Assembly (NCBI RefSeq): GCF_001039355.2 | Contig: NW_019774925.1 | Span: 14,099 to 78,098, forward strand | Length of the DNA: 64,000 bases | Direction: 5' to 3' | From: Lingula anatina | Lineage: Eukaryota; Brachiopoda; Lingulata; Lingulida; Lingulidae | Part shown: positions 48,476 to 63,000 of the stretch, in pieces | How the letters are laid out: the number at the start of each line of letters is the position of its first letter | How positions within the stretch are numbered: the stretch's first letter is position 1 | Notes under the pieces: generated by a model | Databases searched by the model: none | Told to the model about the DNA's origin: nothing | Seen by the model: the letters and a program-made list of their open reading frames with translations, nothing else | Translations under genes and position numbers: made by a program

Positions 48476-51400
48476 ACCTCTTCATTAAAATTCTCCAAAC
48501 ATATATTGATAGTACAGTACTGTGTGTGATTTTAAAAATTATTATGTATTAGTTTGGTACCACTTAGATTTAGTTGATTTAGATTTGGTTTTTTAATACT
48601 ATTGCATAGATTTAGGTTGTATTGTTTTTTTTTTAATTTCATTTGTGAATTTGATGGAAGGAAACCAAATAAAGTGCCTTTCTCTCTTTTTTTTCATATT
48701 TTAGCTGTTTAACTTTTTAGTCCATTGTTCTTCAAGAATATGACCAATTTTGATAGCAAAGTGATGTAATTAAATTTTTCAGGTCTGTGTCGCCCAGATT
48801 TGAAGTATGTGGAAGCCTGTTTACGGTGTTTGAGAACAATATTTATTAGTCCTTTGTCTCCAATAGAGTATGTTTACCAGGTAATAACTATATAATTTTC
48901 AGCCTTCTCTTTTTGGCATTTTAATAATTGCTGTTAACTTAAAATCGATGTATCATAAGAATTGAAAATATACTATTCTAGGTATTTTTTATGCCATCTT
49001 ATTTTTATCACGATTATCTAGCTTGTTTGTTTGTGTTAAGGATCTGTGTGGGTGTGTGGGTGGGCAGGTTCATGAGTATGCGGTAGATTTCTACATTAAT
49101 CTGTATTGTTATTATTTTTAATATGTCAGGATGCCAGTACAATCCCACACCTCATTTCTATCATGTCCCTATCAGCAGGCACACAAGAATGTGTTACCAA
49201 CATTTTGGCACACTGCTGCAAGGTAGGTATGAAGTAAGAATAGAAGATGGCCTGTTTTTGATAAAATTAAAGTGCAAGTAGCAATACAAAATAGATTTTT
49301 AAGTAGGTCATATGAAGTGATATATATTTCAGGGTGGGCTGTTTGGAGAATCAATAGAATCGGTGGTATTATCCTTTTCATTTATAAGAACGATGTTAAA
49401 ATATTCTCTGCTACATGACTCGGTGATGTCAATCGGAAGATGTAATATTCCTCACTAGATTTTGTGCCAAATAACAAGTCAGAATTTTTACTTCATGTTA
49501 AATTTAAGGATGATTTTGAACAGCAAAAACATGGGTATGATTTATGTATTACAGACAAGCAGAATTCATAGATAAAACAAACTGTATCACAAAAAAGGGG
49601 GATTTCCAGTGAATGTTGAATTTTTCTGTTGCAGACAGAAGAACACCAGGCAGTGCTGTGCAGTAGTGGTGCTATCATAGCCCTGGCACCTCTTCTCTGC
49701 TCAAATGTATACAAGGTAATGGTCAAGACAGGGTTCAAAAGCCCTTGTTTTATGTTTTACAAATTTTTTTTTTTTCAGATTGAAATTTGTATTTCCCACT
49801 TGTAATGAAAAAAACATTTGCCAAAAACGTTGGCAGGTTCATGAAACAAGATATTTAAGACAAAAACAATTTTTCAAAATATTTTTCAATTGAAAATTTT
49901 AAATGTCAGTAGTTTATATCTTAAAGAGACATGCTGTCATATAACTTTGAAATATTTTTTATCACTTAGGTTCAGATGCCTGCATTAAAATGTTTTGCTC
50001 AGTTGTGCTACAAGAATGATCAAGTGTCCATAGCAGTGGCAACAGGTTAGTAAGATGATACTGGTGTTTAAAAACATTTAACCCCTGCAAAATTCTTATA
50101 TTAAACTGAAAAGTCATGCAATAGAAATAATAATTTCCTCTTTCCACCACTTATATATGTACAGTCACCAATGCTGTTTCAGCTTCCTATTGTGGAGAGA
50201 GGATCCCAGACTTGATAGCACAGTGCTTAACCAGGGACAGAAGTATAGAGATGCAGATTGCAGCTGCCAAAAGTTTAACTTATTTATGCCGAGCTGGTGC
50301 AATAGATCCTCATGATCCTATCATTACAATGAAGGTATCTACTGAAACCTGTATTTTGTCAGTTTTGCCTTTTTTCCCCAAAAGTAAATTAAGTTTTTAT
50401 CATTTCTGTTCACTAAAGAAATATGCAGAGTGCTCTGTCTTAGCTAGGCTATTATTTAGCCACACCTAGGTTGTGTCCTACACTGAAACAAGAAGCTGTT
50501 ATACTTCAGGTTGTCATCAAGAAATTAATAAATATCTACTCACGCTTCAGTTTATTATCATGTATAGGTTTTATGTTGTAAGTTATTGCTGCTGCAAGCC
50601 ATGGTTTTCTTTTTCCTTAGACAGTTTATTTTATTTAAAACAAAAGTCAACATAATTATTTTTAATAGAAATGCTGGATGGTTCAGATTAAATCAAATAT
50701 GCAATTAAGAGATCATTTGTTGCTTTCTTTGTTAACACATATATCTGTAATTCTCCAGACTCTACCAACCCTAGTTAGGATGTGTAAGAAAGACAAGAGT
50801 GTATCAGACAGGGTGGAAGGTGCAGAGACTCTGGCCTATTTAACAGAGGTGGACATGGACTTGCAGCAGATGGCCAGTGTGTCTGACCACCTCATAAAAA
50901 CGCTGGCTGAGTATTTCAGGTACTCACCATTGCTTGGGATGAATGATTCTTATAAGAAGGGTGAAGAGGTAAGAATTTCAAGAAGATATACAGATGCTAG
51001 AGTTTCCTTTTTTTTGTTTATTGTGTTGGAGGATTTTTTTTTTGACAAAATTTATCTGATAAATTCTCATGCTACAAGCAGTTAAAATATGAAAATCTGT
51101 TGTTTTGAGTCGGTCAAAGTGGCATGACTCGGGGGTTTGGGGGGGGATAATTTAGTGACCAGGACTGTGATAGGTTCAGCTCGCCTTGCCAGTTTGAGAG
51201 GCAATGGGTGATGGGTTCTACAACCTTTCAACTCTTGACCTTCAATTTTTAAACTGAACATGCTACAGTTGTGTTAGGTGAGATGCATTGGCATGATTGT
51301 GTTTGTCATTAGAAATATTAGTCCAGTCAATTAGTTGCCTGTTGCCAAGGTAACTCAGATAGCAATATATTTATATTATATTTTACATGTCATTTGCCAA

Positions 51401-54400
51401 TCTCTTGATGTTATAGAGGAAATTATGAGTATGTATATTGCTCCAGAGTTCTGCTTCTCAGAATAAGGGGAGTTGTAGTGATTCTGCAGGTCACTGAATA
51501 TATTTTCTGAAACATGCAATTTGCATAACATATCAGTCAAAATGTGATGAAAGATATTGTATTGCAAGGATTACGATACGTGTACTTATTTCTCAGTGAA
51601 AATGACCTTTGGTGCAGTAGGAATAATTTTATAAATATTTCTCTGGAGAACAAATCTTATAAAAAAAAGTCAAAGGTCTAAATTCTCATCATTCTAAGTT
51701 AGAATCCAGAAACCCTTGATCAGTTTCATGACTAGCAATTATTGTACATTCTAGTCATGCCATATTACTTCAGTATATGGAGAATTAAATGTGTGAACTT
51801 AATAAAGGATACATATCTCTAGGATTAAAGAAATATATGTAAAATGAATAAATAGACATTCCTATTCTCCTCCTGTAATAGTTGATTACAGAATTAAAAA
51901 GAAAAATGAGACATCTTAATTTCTTGGGACTGTGCTGTACACTCAATCAATATATCTAAGAAACCCTAATTAGTTCTCCAGAAGCACAGTATTTGATATT
52001 GAACTGTGTGTGACCTGTGGATTTTTTAATTTTCACTTTCTTATCTTTTAGCCTGATAAAGATTTTATCTGTGCTTCTGAGCTCCGACAAGCGGCTTTCA
52101 GAGTGTTTGCTTCCCTTGCAGCTAATGATGAAGATATTAGAAAAAAGGTATGTAGCTTAGTACACTTTTCACTTGTGGCTGAAGACGATTATTTCAGCGA
52201 CATCAATCGTTTTAATGAACTATAGATTTGATTAGCAACCTTTGGATGCACCTGCCTCTGTGCCTTGTAACTCATTTTACATTTTTATGAAGTGTAAAAC
52301 TTCATGTATCCATTTTATAACAACCAGGCATATTTGGGGACCTATTTTTAGGTCAATTGGTGTATTTTGTGTAGCTGTCAGTTATGAAAAGATTTTTAAT
52401 AAATGCTCAAATGAGCCAAACAGACCTTTGAATTTTTTGGTAATGACAGTGGGAGTGATTGGGAATTTGTTTTTCTAAGTGACGGTTGTCATGGCCTTGT
52501 TTGACAGTGTGAACGTTTTGTGCATGAGATCAATTTTCCGTGTTCAGTCAGGAAAATAAGGTGACACCATCTATTATCTACACTTGAAGGGTTTATCTTC
52601 TTGATTCAAATAATTGACAGTGGTATATAAATTTATGAAATACTATCCTTCATGTATTCTGTATTATATCATCTGATTCTTCTCAGAGTATTTATCAACT
52701 GCCTGGTTTCAACATTTCAACATGTATATATAATAATTATTATTAAATAATCTTTTAAGAGTATTTAACTGTTCTACCATGACAATTTCATGAAATTGCT
52801 AGAAAACATCTAGTTAAATATATCATGAAACAATATAAAAACTGGTTCTTGTATAGATACTCTCTCCTCATTATCCAGTGATTATAGAAATATTAGAATT
52901 AGAATTAAAAAATTAAAAATGAATAACTAAATAAAACTTCCGTTACATATGAAAGAGATATGAGTATGTTAAGTGTCAGCTGGATCAGATATAGAAATCT
53001 TGAAGAGTCATTATACCTTTTTTTAAGACCGACTTAAAGACCAGATATGTAATGAATAATTTTAGGCTAACATTCTCATTTGGGTTGTGATCAGCAATGG
53101 TCTTAGACTTTGTCCTGGTCTTTGTTTTAGATGACAAAAGTTCTAAATCTCAACACCCATGCTACTACATCAAAAGAAAATATACCTTAGACATCATTTT
53201 GACCATCATGCTCATGTAAATTGGTCTGATGCCTGAGTTTAAGTTGGTAATTCTGGTAAAGAATATTAGTGGTCAGAATACAGTATTTGGCCTTTTGACT
53301 CAAATAATCAGTAATGAAAATTGATCATAAAGAGAAAGCTTCTTGATTTGAAGATGATGAACCGACTATTTCTTGCATTAATTGGTATTATACTGAAATG
53401 TTCAGAATACACAAAAATTGAGGAGAAATGATTTGTAAAATGACTGATTGTCTTTGGGGTTATGCAGATATTTGCAATATCTTCAGTAATGAGACTAGTT
53501 TCACTTATTAAAGAAAAATGGGTGCATTTGTAATCTTCTTAGCAGTGGATGGTATGAATAATTCTATCTGAATAGCAGTAATTACCATGATGCAGTCTTG
53601 GATTAAATTCTTTCTGGAGTTTCTCCATAGCAACCTGTTTGTAAGGGATATTTACTGCACGTGTAGGCTGGATGGGGATTAAGTAATTGTATTGGATTTT
53701 TTGTATTTGTGTCTGAAAGTATACTTATGGGTTTGTCATTGCTACATAGAATTTTTTAGAAATAAAATGTTTTAGAACATTAGAACTGAAAATCATTGAA
53801 ACTTTGAGAAATTGTTTAGAAATCAATTCAGAGGAACACTGCTTCCTCCAAAATTTTCCGGCTTAGAACTGAATACTTCATGTGAATTGTGTGGAGGGTA
53901 AAAAACTGAAGATACACACATTTTGGCCATTATTGAAACTATAGGTGAAAACAATTCTAAATGTTCATGTCTAGCATCAAGAGTGCAATTCAATTGAAAG
54001 GTTTTAGTTGCAACCCATCATGACTGTGGTTTTACACATTCAGGCTAATCAATTGGACTAATGCACATTTTGTGGTGTCTTCTCTGAGAAAAAGGGCAGA
54101 GATTTTTCCAAGAATTCCTCAAACCCGCTATCATTAGCCCCATTCACACACAGCATGGTAATCGAGATTAAGGAAATCGAAATTCTAATGCGCTTATCTA
54201 AATTTACTTTTTTGCATTGACACATGTAAGAATGAAGTCACGATTCACCTTGCTAAATCTGGTAATTGTACCCTCACTGGGTAGGGGAACCACAGTATGT
54301 CCTGTTGATCATGGGCATTAGCTTCCAGACTCAACAGCTATGTTTTTGCACTGGTGTTTATGATGTTCTTTTCTTTTGTTTTGTATAAAATACTTGGTTT

Positions 54401-56726
54401 GGGAGGCCAAAACATTCTCTTGCTCTTGCTTTACAGTCATGGACAGTGTGTTTTTTTGTTTTTTTTCACTTGCAACTGGACACTTTCAAAGACACTGCGC
54501 AAATGCCAATAGTCCTCAACATCTGGTGTTTACATCAATTGCATTCTCACTAGAAGTTTTATACCCCGTTTACATTGATAGAATCCTACTCAAGAGGTGG
54601 ATTTATTTGAATTGTGATTTGGCGTTGCTATTGCGTTCACACTAGAGGCTTTACATTGATAGAATTTCAATTTGGCACTAATAACCCCATTCACACGAGA
54701 CACTTTCAATCGCGATTAGTGCCAAATCGCTATTCTATCGATGTAAAGCTTCTAGTGTGAACGAAGTAGAGACACCAAATCGCAATTCAAATTAATCCTA
54801 CTCGAGAGGTGGATTCTATCGATGTAAACTTAAATCGCGATATATAATTTCCTAGTGAGAATGGGATCGATGTTAACACCGGAAGTCGAGGACTTAAGGC
54901 GCATGTGCAGTTTCTATTGAAAGTGAAAGAAAACAGACTGTTCACGCAATATCAAGTTTCTTCGCAGTCAGCAAAATGGCCAAGAGGACGTACTGGTCTG
55001 AAAAATCAGTGGCAGCATAACTAAATATTTGGGCCGATGAGAATATTAAACAGAAAATAACACCGTACACACCGAAAGCATGGTCTTGAAGGCAGCTACT
55101 GCGCATGATCAACAGGATATACCGTGACTCCCCTAGCGAGCGCAGTTGCAATTACCAGATCTAGCAAGGTGAATCGCGATTTCGTTTTTACATGTGCGAA
55201 CGCAAAAAAGTGAATTTAGCTAAGCGCGTTAGAATTGCGATTCCCTTAATCTCGATTAACCATGTTGGTGTAAATGGGACTAATCACATTTCACAATGCT
55301 ATGTGTGAACAGGATAATTGTTCAAAAACATGCTGGCATTTAAAATAATCAATTGGTCACTTCAAAAATTATTATTTTATTATTACTCAGGGTAAAAAAC
55401 TAAATCACATATATCACTGTATAGTTTAATATTCATATTTCAATGTACTTGGCCTATTAATCTCTCAGATGTAATAATGATTTAAATCTGTGTGGCACCA
55501 TCTCTGTCATTGGTGAAGCCTGTTACAAATATATACAGGTTATCAAAATTCTAATACTTATTAATGAAATATATTTTTTCTTTTCTCTTGGTGATGGAAG
55601 TTCTTAAATTGGTTCCCTGTGGGTGGGGTGGGGGGCAGGACTAGATCCTGTTTCCCAACAATGGGTGTTCAGAGGGATATTATCCTAAGTTCAAATCACA
55701 TTTGGACTCTATTCCCACGTTTGCACATCTGTGGATCTAAATTGAAGTAGTTTATTTTCAAGAAAAGTGCAACCAGTCCCATATATCAAGTATTTTTATC
55801 TTGCCTGCTCAGCACATCATGGCTTACATTTCTTGCATTCAAATGGGAAAATTACATTATATTGAACTTAATATAACTTTGCTGGACTTCTGGTATTGGG
55901 GTTAACTTGCCTGATACACCACAGGGCATTGAGCAATTGAGTCATGTTCACAGCCTAACTAACTCGGGGGTATTAAAAGGACTGATTTCTTGTTAAGATA
56001 TCCGGCTGTCTTGTAAATTAATTTTGTTTCTTTTCACCAGTTACAGTTAGTCTTGCTGTGGATTAATGGGAATTGTGCACAATCTCTACCTGTTGTCAAA
56101 TATGCCCTTGTCTGATTTGATAATGATAAACAGAAAGTAACAAACAAGATATGTTTATTTCAAACATTCAGTTGAAAGGGATGCAGAATAAGGGACTGAC
56201 CAATTATTGTAAAGTGACCTATTGTGATAAAGAATGTACATATTTTCATATATGGACAATCAATTTCAAACCTGAAATAATCTAATCTTATATTTGTTTA
56301 GATTATTTGTCATAAGAATTTACAATTTACTTTTACTTTTTACTTTTACTTTTTACAAGAATTTACTTTTTGAAGTAGCGGTGAATTGTTTTGTTTCAAT
56401 AAACTTGTGGTTAATTTTCAACTTGATTTCATGGCAGGTTATAGAGACAGAGAACCTGATGGACCATATAGTGAACGGTCTTCAGGACACCAACCCCAAG
56501 GTCCAGTTAGCTGCGGTCAGGTGTATGCACAGCCTCTCGCGCTCTGTACAACAACTAAGGACAAGTTTCCAAGACCACTCTGTATGGAAACCACTCATGA
56601 AAGTGAGTACTTTGATTGAATGCTGGGTACTTAACCCTTAATTCATGCTGATGAAATGGCAATATTTAGTCTTTTACCTCTCTTATATTATATATATATA
56701 TAATATATATATATATAATATATATA

Positions 56727-56800
<74 letters not shown>

Positions 56801-57046
56801 CATTTGCCTTTTACAGATGTGAGCAGGCACATTAGCTTGCTTACACAAACATGCATAGCCAAATTTAATCCTAATACTTTTTTATGAATTGGTATTTCTG
56901 TATTTCAACTAATAACAGAAGCACCAGGAACAAGAATGCATACACACACGAACTTAGATAACTGATGCTAGTTTTTATGCTTAAGTAGAATTTGTATATT
57001 GCCATTTTCCAAAACACCCCTGCCAGCACAAGCACCCTTTTAAGAA

Positions 57047-57087
<41 letters not shown>

Positions 57088-60000
57088 CTGACCCCGTGCC
57101 ATCACACCAAATTAGTGAAATCGGTTGCAGTTTGAAGACTTGTTGAAGGATTGAGACTTTTGGTGCCCTGGGAATTGGTCTTCATTTTACCAATTACGAT
57201 TTAACCTTTTTCTAGAACCATACCAATACACTTTTGCTTGTTACTGAGCTAGGAAACCCGTGATGTGCTGCAGCATTGTAGTCAAGATTCGAAAAGGGGT
57301 TTCCTTACATTCTTTTGTTCCCAAACCTGATTTAGACTTTAAAATGTCAAATTTGCCAAGTGTTATGTACCAGAAGTAGGCATAAGGTGGGCCAGTTCGG
57401 ATTGCACGTGAAAGATATCTTAATACATAATACATAACATAATACATAACTTGAAGGATGGAGGGGGGGAGGGGGTGACTAGATGAACTGAAAGACATTG
57501 GTTGAGTAGTTAAGACATTACAGTAACCAAACTGAATTAGTGTTGGCATGGCCTGTACATTTTACGGAAATTATCAAAGATATTGGTTGTGTATTTGTGT
57601 TTCTGATCATTTTTTAATTAATAGAATGCCTAAGCCTGTTAGCACATTTTTTATTTTGGAAAGAATAGATAATCCACTTTGATGCAGATTTTTTTCTGAA
57701 GTGAGTAAAAAAAATATTAAAATATTAAAAAAGTTTTTAAAAGTCCAGTCACACTGTAGTCTAATAAATAATCTTATTTTTATGTATAGATACAGTGTGA
57801 TTCAGAAAAAAACAAGGGATGGGGTTATTTTTCCTGGAAGTAATGTTGTTGTTTTTTTCATATATTGGCATTTTCATTGTGAGACTTTGAAATCCCATGG
57901 GACTGAAGCCCTAAACTAGTAACATTTTCTGAATGTTCGTGTTACCTGTAGCACATGATTGAAAATTAATATTGCAGCAAAATTGACAAAACCACTCTGT
58001 GCACATCCAACATTAACATTATAAAAGTAGGTGCTTATTTTACTAGAACTAGAATAATGCTCATGTTGGCAACCAAGTCTTATTGGATTATTTATGTTCG
58101 TTATTTAAAAAAAAAACTTTTTTACTTATATTTTTGGAGATGGCATATCCAATATAGACTGAACTCCCATTGGCTTGAACCCCATTAATCCCCCTTTACA
58201 CTGGACGGCATCCTTTCTGCATTCAATAATACGGCCCCATTTAAGAGTAAAAAATAATAATACTTTACGTGCTGACAACTGGCCTATCATTGAGCATTCA
58301 TTTTTCAACCAAAGCTATGCTTTTGCCTCCTTTCTATGACTACAGTGATGCCAGTTTCATGCTTGCAGAAAGGACGCTGTCCAGTGTAAAGGGGGTTTTA
58401 GTAGTTACATGCTATTCTGAATGTCCTTGCTATCTGTAGTACAAAATTAAAATTGGGCAATGATTATGCAGTTAAGAATTATGTAATATTGCATAAAAAT
58501 TATATTTGAAGTGGCATCATTTTTTTCTGCTTTAGGCCTGTACATTTGACAGATTTGCTGCTTTGTCATTTGATATACTTAGCACAGATAATTTAGTCAA
58601 AACTTTTCATTTCATGAAGGCTTTGAAGAGCATTTTTATTTATTTATTTTTTAAAATTATTTATATATTTTTTTCACACAAAAAGATGCTTTTACTTTGT
58701 AAATAAATTTGTGTTAAAACATTTTGTAAGAGGCATACATTTTTACAAGTAATTGCGATCTGAAAAAAAAAACAAAACTTTTGATTGATTGGTTTTAGAA
58801 AAAAAAAATGAACTGAAACAGTTTACTCTATATTATATAGTCACAGTGACTGGAAATTAAAGTGACCCAGCTTCACATTTGTGACAGCAGACTTCAGTGT
58901 GATTCAAAGACCTCCTCTTTCATGCTGCTAGCTTCAGTCAGGATATGAAGCTGAAGCCACAAAGCCATGTCAACTTTTTTATGTCATCTGTGATATCAGG
59001 GCAAGCCTAAGAGCTTTGTTATGTCACACTTCAGTAATTTATCTCATGTCACATTGTGGGTAACATGTGTTAAAGTACGTAAATTAATATATGAATATAA
59101 GATTAAAGGTACTCTCCGTACATTTCAAAATGCCCTACAGTCATATTTACGTCCTGCAAGGCTTCTTATATTTCTTAATTCAGCTTAAAGACATTAAGAC
59201 CGCATTCACAACGAATTGAGCCAGGCTTTACAAATCCTGGGGACTAAATATGGCGGATGTACATGAAAGAAAAACCGCCTTATCTTTTAATAGTCTCTCC
59301 GCCTCTCACACGCCTCCCCACGCATCGGCCCTGCAGGGGTACAGTCATTATATCTCGGCTCCATTGGGACTACACATGGAGAGGCTTGGTCTAAGACTGT
59401 CCCTTCAAAGAAAAGATTATCTGAAGGCATACCTAGTGTCGTTATTATCTTTTCAGCTATCTCAGACAACCCACTACGTCTTTATTATACACCCAGGCCT
59501 CATTAAAATGATAATTGCCATTTACTAACAGTATCTGCAGATCTTTTAGCACTAACGCCCATATTAACCACTCTACCCATGAATTAAACCAACATACCAT
59601 AAAAGTATTCACACCATAGCAATACCTAGCACTAACAATTCGGCAAGCCTGAGTTGCAATTCTGGTTGTTTACATACGGGTACTTTTTATCAACCCCAAA
59701 CTATTTTGAATATGGCTGAAGATATAAGAAACAGCATGTTGGGAGCTTTTGGAGATTCCTTGTCACAATTGAGTGATATTTTCTCCTCTTTCTGCATCTT
59801 TGACAAAAGAGAATGGATTTTTGACATCCACGCCAGGGCCCAATAAAGTGTCTATTTATATTAAAACCTTAGAAAAAGAAGCATTTATAAAAAGTCTCAA
59901 ATCAAACTTATGTTATATATAAGTATTTTCTACTATTTATATCGCATATTTAAACGGCAGCAGACAATGTGTTCTCAACAATCCGCGGGGAATCCATTTG

Positions 60001-63000
60001 GTGTCTATGAGGGAATTACACGGCAAGCTTTTAACTGGGTTGCCATATTTGATCCGCAGATCTGTTAGTTCACTGTTGTGAATGCAGCCTTAGAGAGTAT
60101 GCAGTTTGTTTTATATCCCACATGCATCTACATATATGCAAAGGTGTTTCACACTTCATACTAAACTTGTATATCTATATTTCAGCTCATTACAATGGCC
60201 TCAGATGATGTGTTGACGGTGGCATCCTCAACATTATGTAATCTCTTGCTGGAGTTTTCTCCAAGCAAAGAGGTAGGACGGATGCTTCGTGGCAAGGTGA
60301 TAATAAAATCAGGAAATGTTTTGATTAATGTACTTATTACCTTGGCTGTTTTCTTTTTGTGTTTTCCTAGCTCTTAGACCTGTTGAATATCTTTAACTAA
60401 AGTGAAAACTAGATTAGATATTGCATGCCTTATTTATTACCTTTGTTGTTTATTTTCTGTTGCCTATATAATAGGCTTTAGAAATTCTGTATATTAGTAT
60501 GACGACTTTTTTTAAGAATGTGAAAAATTAAGTTGGTGTTTACCACATTATTTAATTACAATACCTTATTTGGTTGACCAAATTTACCTCTGATTTGTCA
60601 TCTTTACCAAAGCAAATAGACTAAATGCACCAAAACATTTAGTCTGCAGAAATGTCTGCATCTTCGAAACACCATTCAGACGTGATCAGACACTTATGAA
60701 ATAAATGTCATTTGGTACATTTTCCTCAACTGAACTTGGTCAAAGATGTCAGCAATTTAATAAGACGAGTGAGGTTTCCCAAGGAAGTTATTGGATGTCT
60801 GGTATTCCTTTTAAGAGGATTTGTAGCCTGGGAATTTGCAGGCATTGTGTGATTTTATCAAACAAGTTTGTATCAAAAGGGACAGGATGCATGGCTTAAA
60901 ATAAGAATTGAAAACTAATCTGTGTATGTATATTGAGCAATTTGGTAATGCATTAGGTTCAGCACTTCCCGATTTTCATTGTTTGAACAAATTAAAAAAT
61001 AAAACATCAGATCTGATATATTAATGGAAGTGTAATTGTGTTTTGTTGAGGATGTTATCCATTGTATTTTTTCTTAAAGATATTTTCTTTGTATATCTGA
61101 ATAACTATCTGTTTTTAATTTTACAGCCCATTCTTGACCTGGGTGCAGTCGACTTACTTGTAGCACTTACTAAGAGGGAAAATCCAGTTTTGAGGTTGAA
61201 TGGAATTTGGGCACTTATGGTAAGTGGAGGAGGGATCAGATGCTTTCCATGTGGAATTAATATACTGCTGGGAGTGTTGACATTAGAATTGACTTCAGCA
61301 GATGATCAGATTATCATTAGAGCATCTCATTGCATGACACTATCTATTGGACCCTTTGGGCAGTTAGCCTGAGGATCACCGCCAATGGATAGCAATATCA
61401 GAATAAAAAAGTATCCATTGTTTGTGAAACAGGATAAATTTCCAGAGGATAACTATTTTATCCAATGGATATTGTTCTCCAATAGTAAGACACGGAGCAC
61501 TTTAATTCACTTTTTAGAATATTAAAAAATTCACTGTTTTATATTAATGAAAAAACTGCCTATCACATGATATAAATTATTTACAATTATGTAACTTAGT
61601 GTTAATCTTTAATACCCCCTCAACCCTATGATTTTGGTTTTTAGAATATGACATTCCAAGCAGAAGAGAAGGTGAAAAGCCAGATCCTCACAGCCCTGGG
61701 TACAGACCAGCTCTTCCGTCTGCTCTCTGATCCTGATGTCAATGTTCTCATGAAGACACTGGGACTGTTACGGAATCTCCTCTCTAACAAGCCAGTAAGC
61801 ATGGAATCCTCAAGATATAATTGAATATCCTGTGAAATCATGGTATATCATGCAGAAATCTTTTCTCAGAAAAAATTTTGTCGATCCCTGGAGGATTTCT
61901 TCAAAATGTAGACCGAGCTCTTTTTGTTTCTACCATTTTAGTAGAATTTGTCATAACTTGTGAGCTTAGTTTTTTTCAGGGGACTTGCTAGTTCTATAAT
62001 GTTCAGATAATAAAGTAATGGTTCACTTTATTGGGAATATTGGGGTGGTTTTACAGAAAATAAGAAGTGTGTAATGGTTTAGCCTGACACTGAATGAATT
62101 AAGAAAAATAATGACCAATTTTTAAAAGAATGTAGGACCGACTTTTGAATGAAGTTCTAGTGTGAAAAAGGAATCCTGGAATATTTCTGATAGCTGTAGA
62201 AGTTTGGTTATCTTTGTCCTTGTTTTTGATGCCCCTGTCGCTCTGGTTATATATATTTTTCACCATGACTTTTATCCAACAGTTGCAAAGGTGTGGTCTT
62301 AATAATCTGACTTTCCTTAAATTGTTATTCTTTTATCAAAGAAGAAAGGTTAATCTTACATTGATAATAATTTTTAGTTGGTTTTTTGTTACCCGTCCCC
62401 TTACTTCCCAAATGTTGCCTTCTTTAATAGAACGTTTATGATCATTCTATGCATTATTTTACTCAATAGTCATTTGCCATTATCTCTCATTATATTGTTT
62501 TGGGACTACTTGCACATTTTACATTATCAAATTAAAACACATTAAGTATCAGTTTGCGGTATATGCTCTTGCAGTCTGCCAGCAGTATCAATATTTCATT
62601 TCCAATCACATTTGCAACCACTAATTAGAAGGAGGGAAGGGATTTGCACACATTTTCCTATTTGGAATAATAATAAAATTTGTCCCTACCCCTGTTATGC
62701 CTATGGGTGTGATCAGTTCATGTTAGAGCAGTACCTCATTTAATAGTGGTCTTGTTCTTTATAAGATAATGATATTTTGATTTATAATTATCTTGTTATC
62801 ATTTTGACTATTTTTCCTAGTCTGGCTCAAGTGAACTTATACATTTGTGATTCATGTAAGAAATGTGGCCTCTTTTTAAGCACAAGATCATGGTATGTTT
62901 CATGAATAGTTATGGTTTATATTTTCTGTTGCAGCACATAGACCATATCATGAGTATGCATGGGATACAGATAATGCAGGCAGTGATACTTATTTTAGAA

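Noticed and set aside
56645-56887. Frames rich in Ile-Tyr on both strands
   Set aside because: Translation of an (AT)n microsatellite.
59250-59528. 92-codon plus-strand frame
   Set aside because: It lies inside a foldback element, has no recognised domain and is matched by no splice signals.
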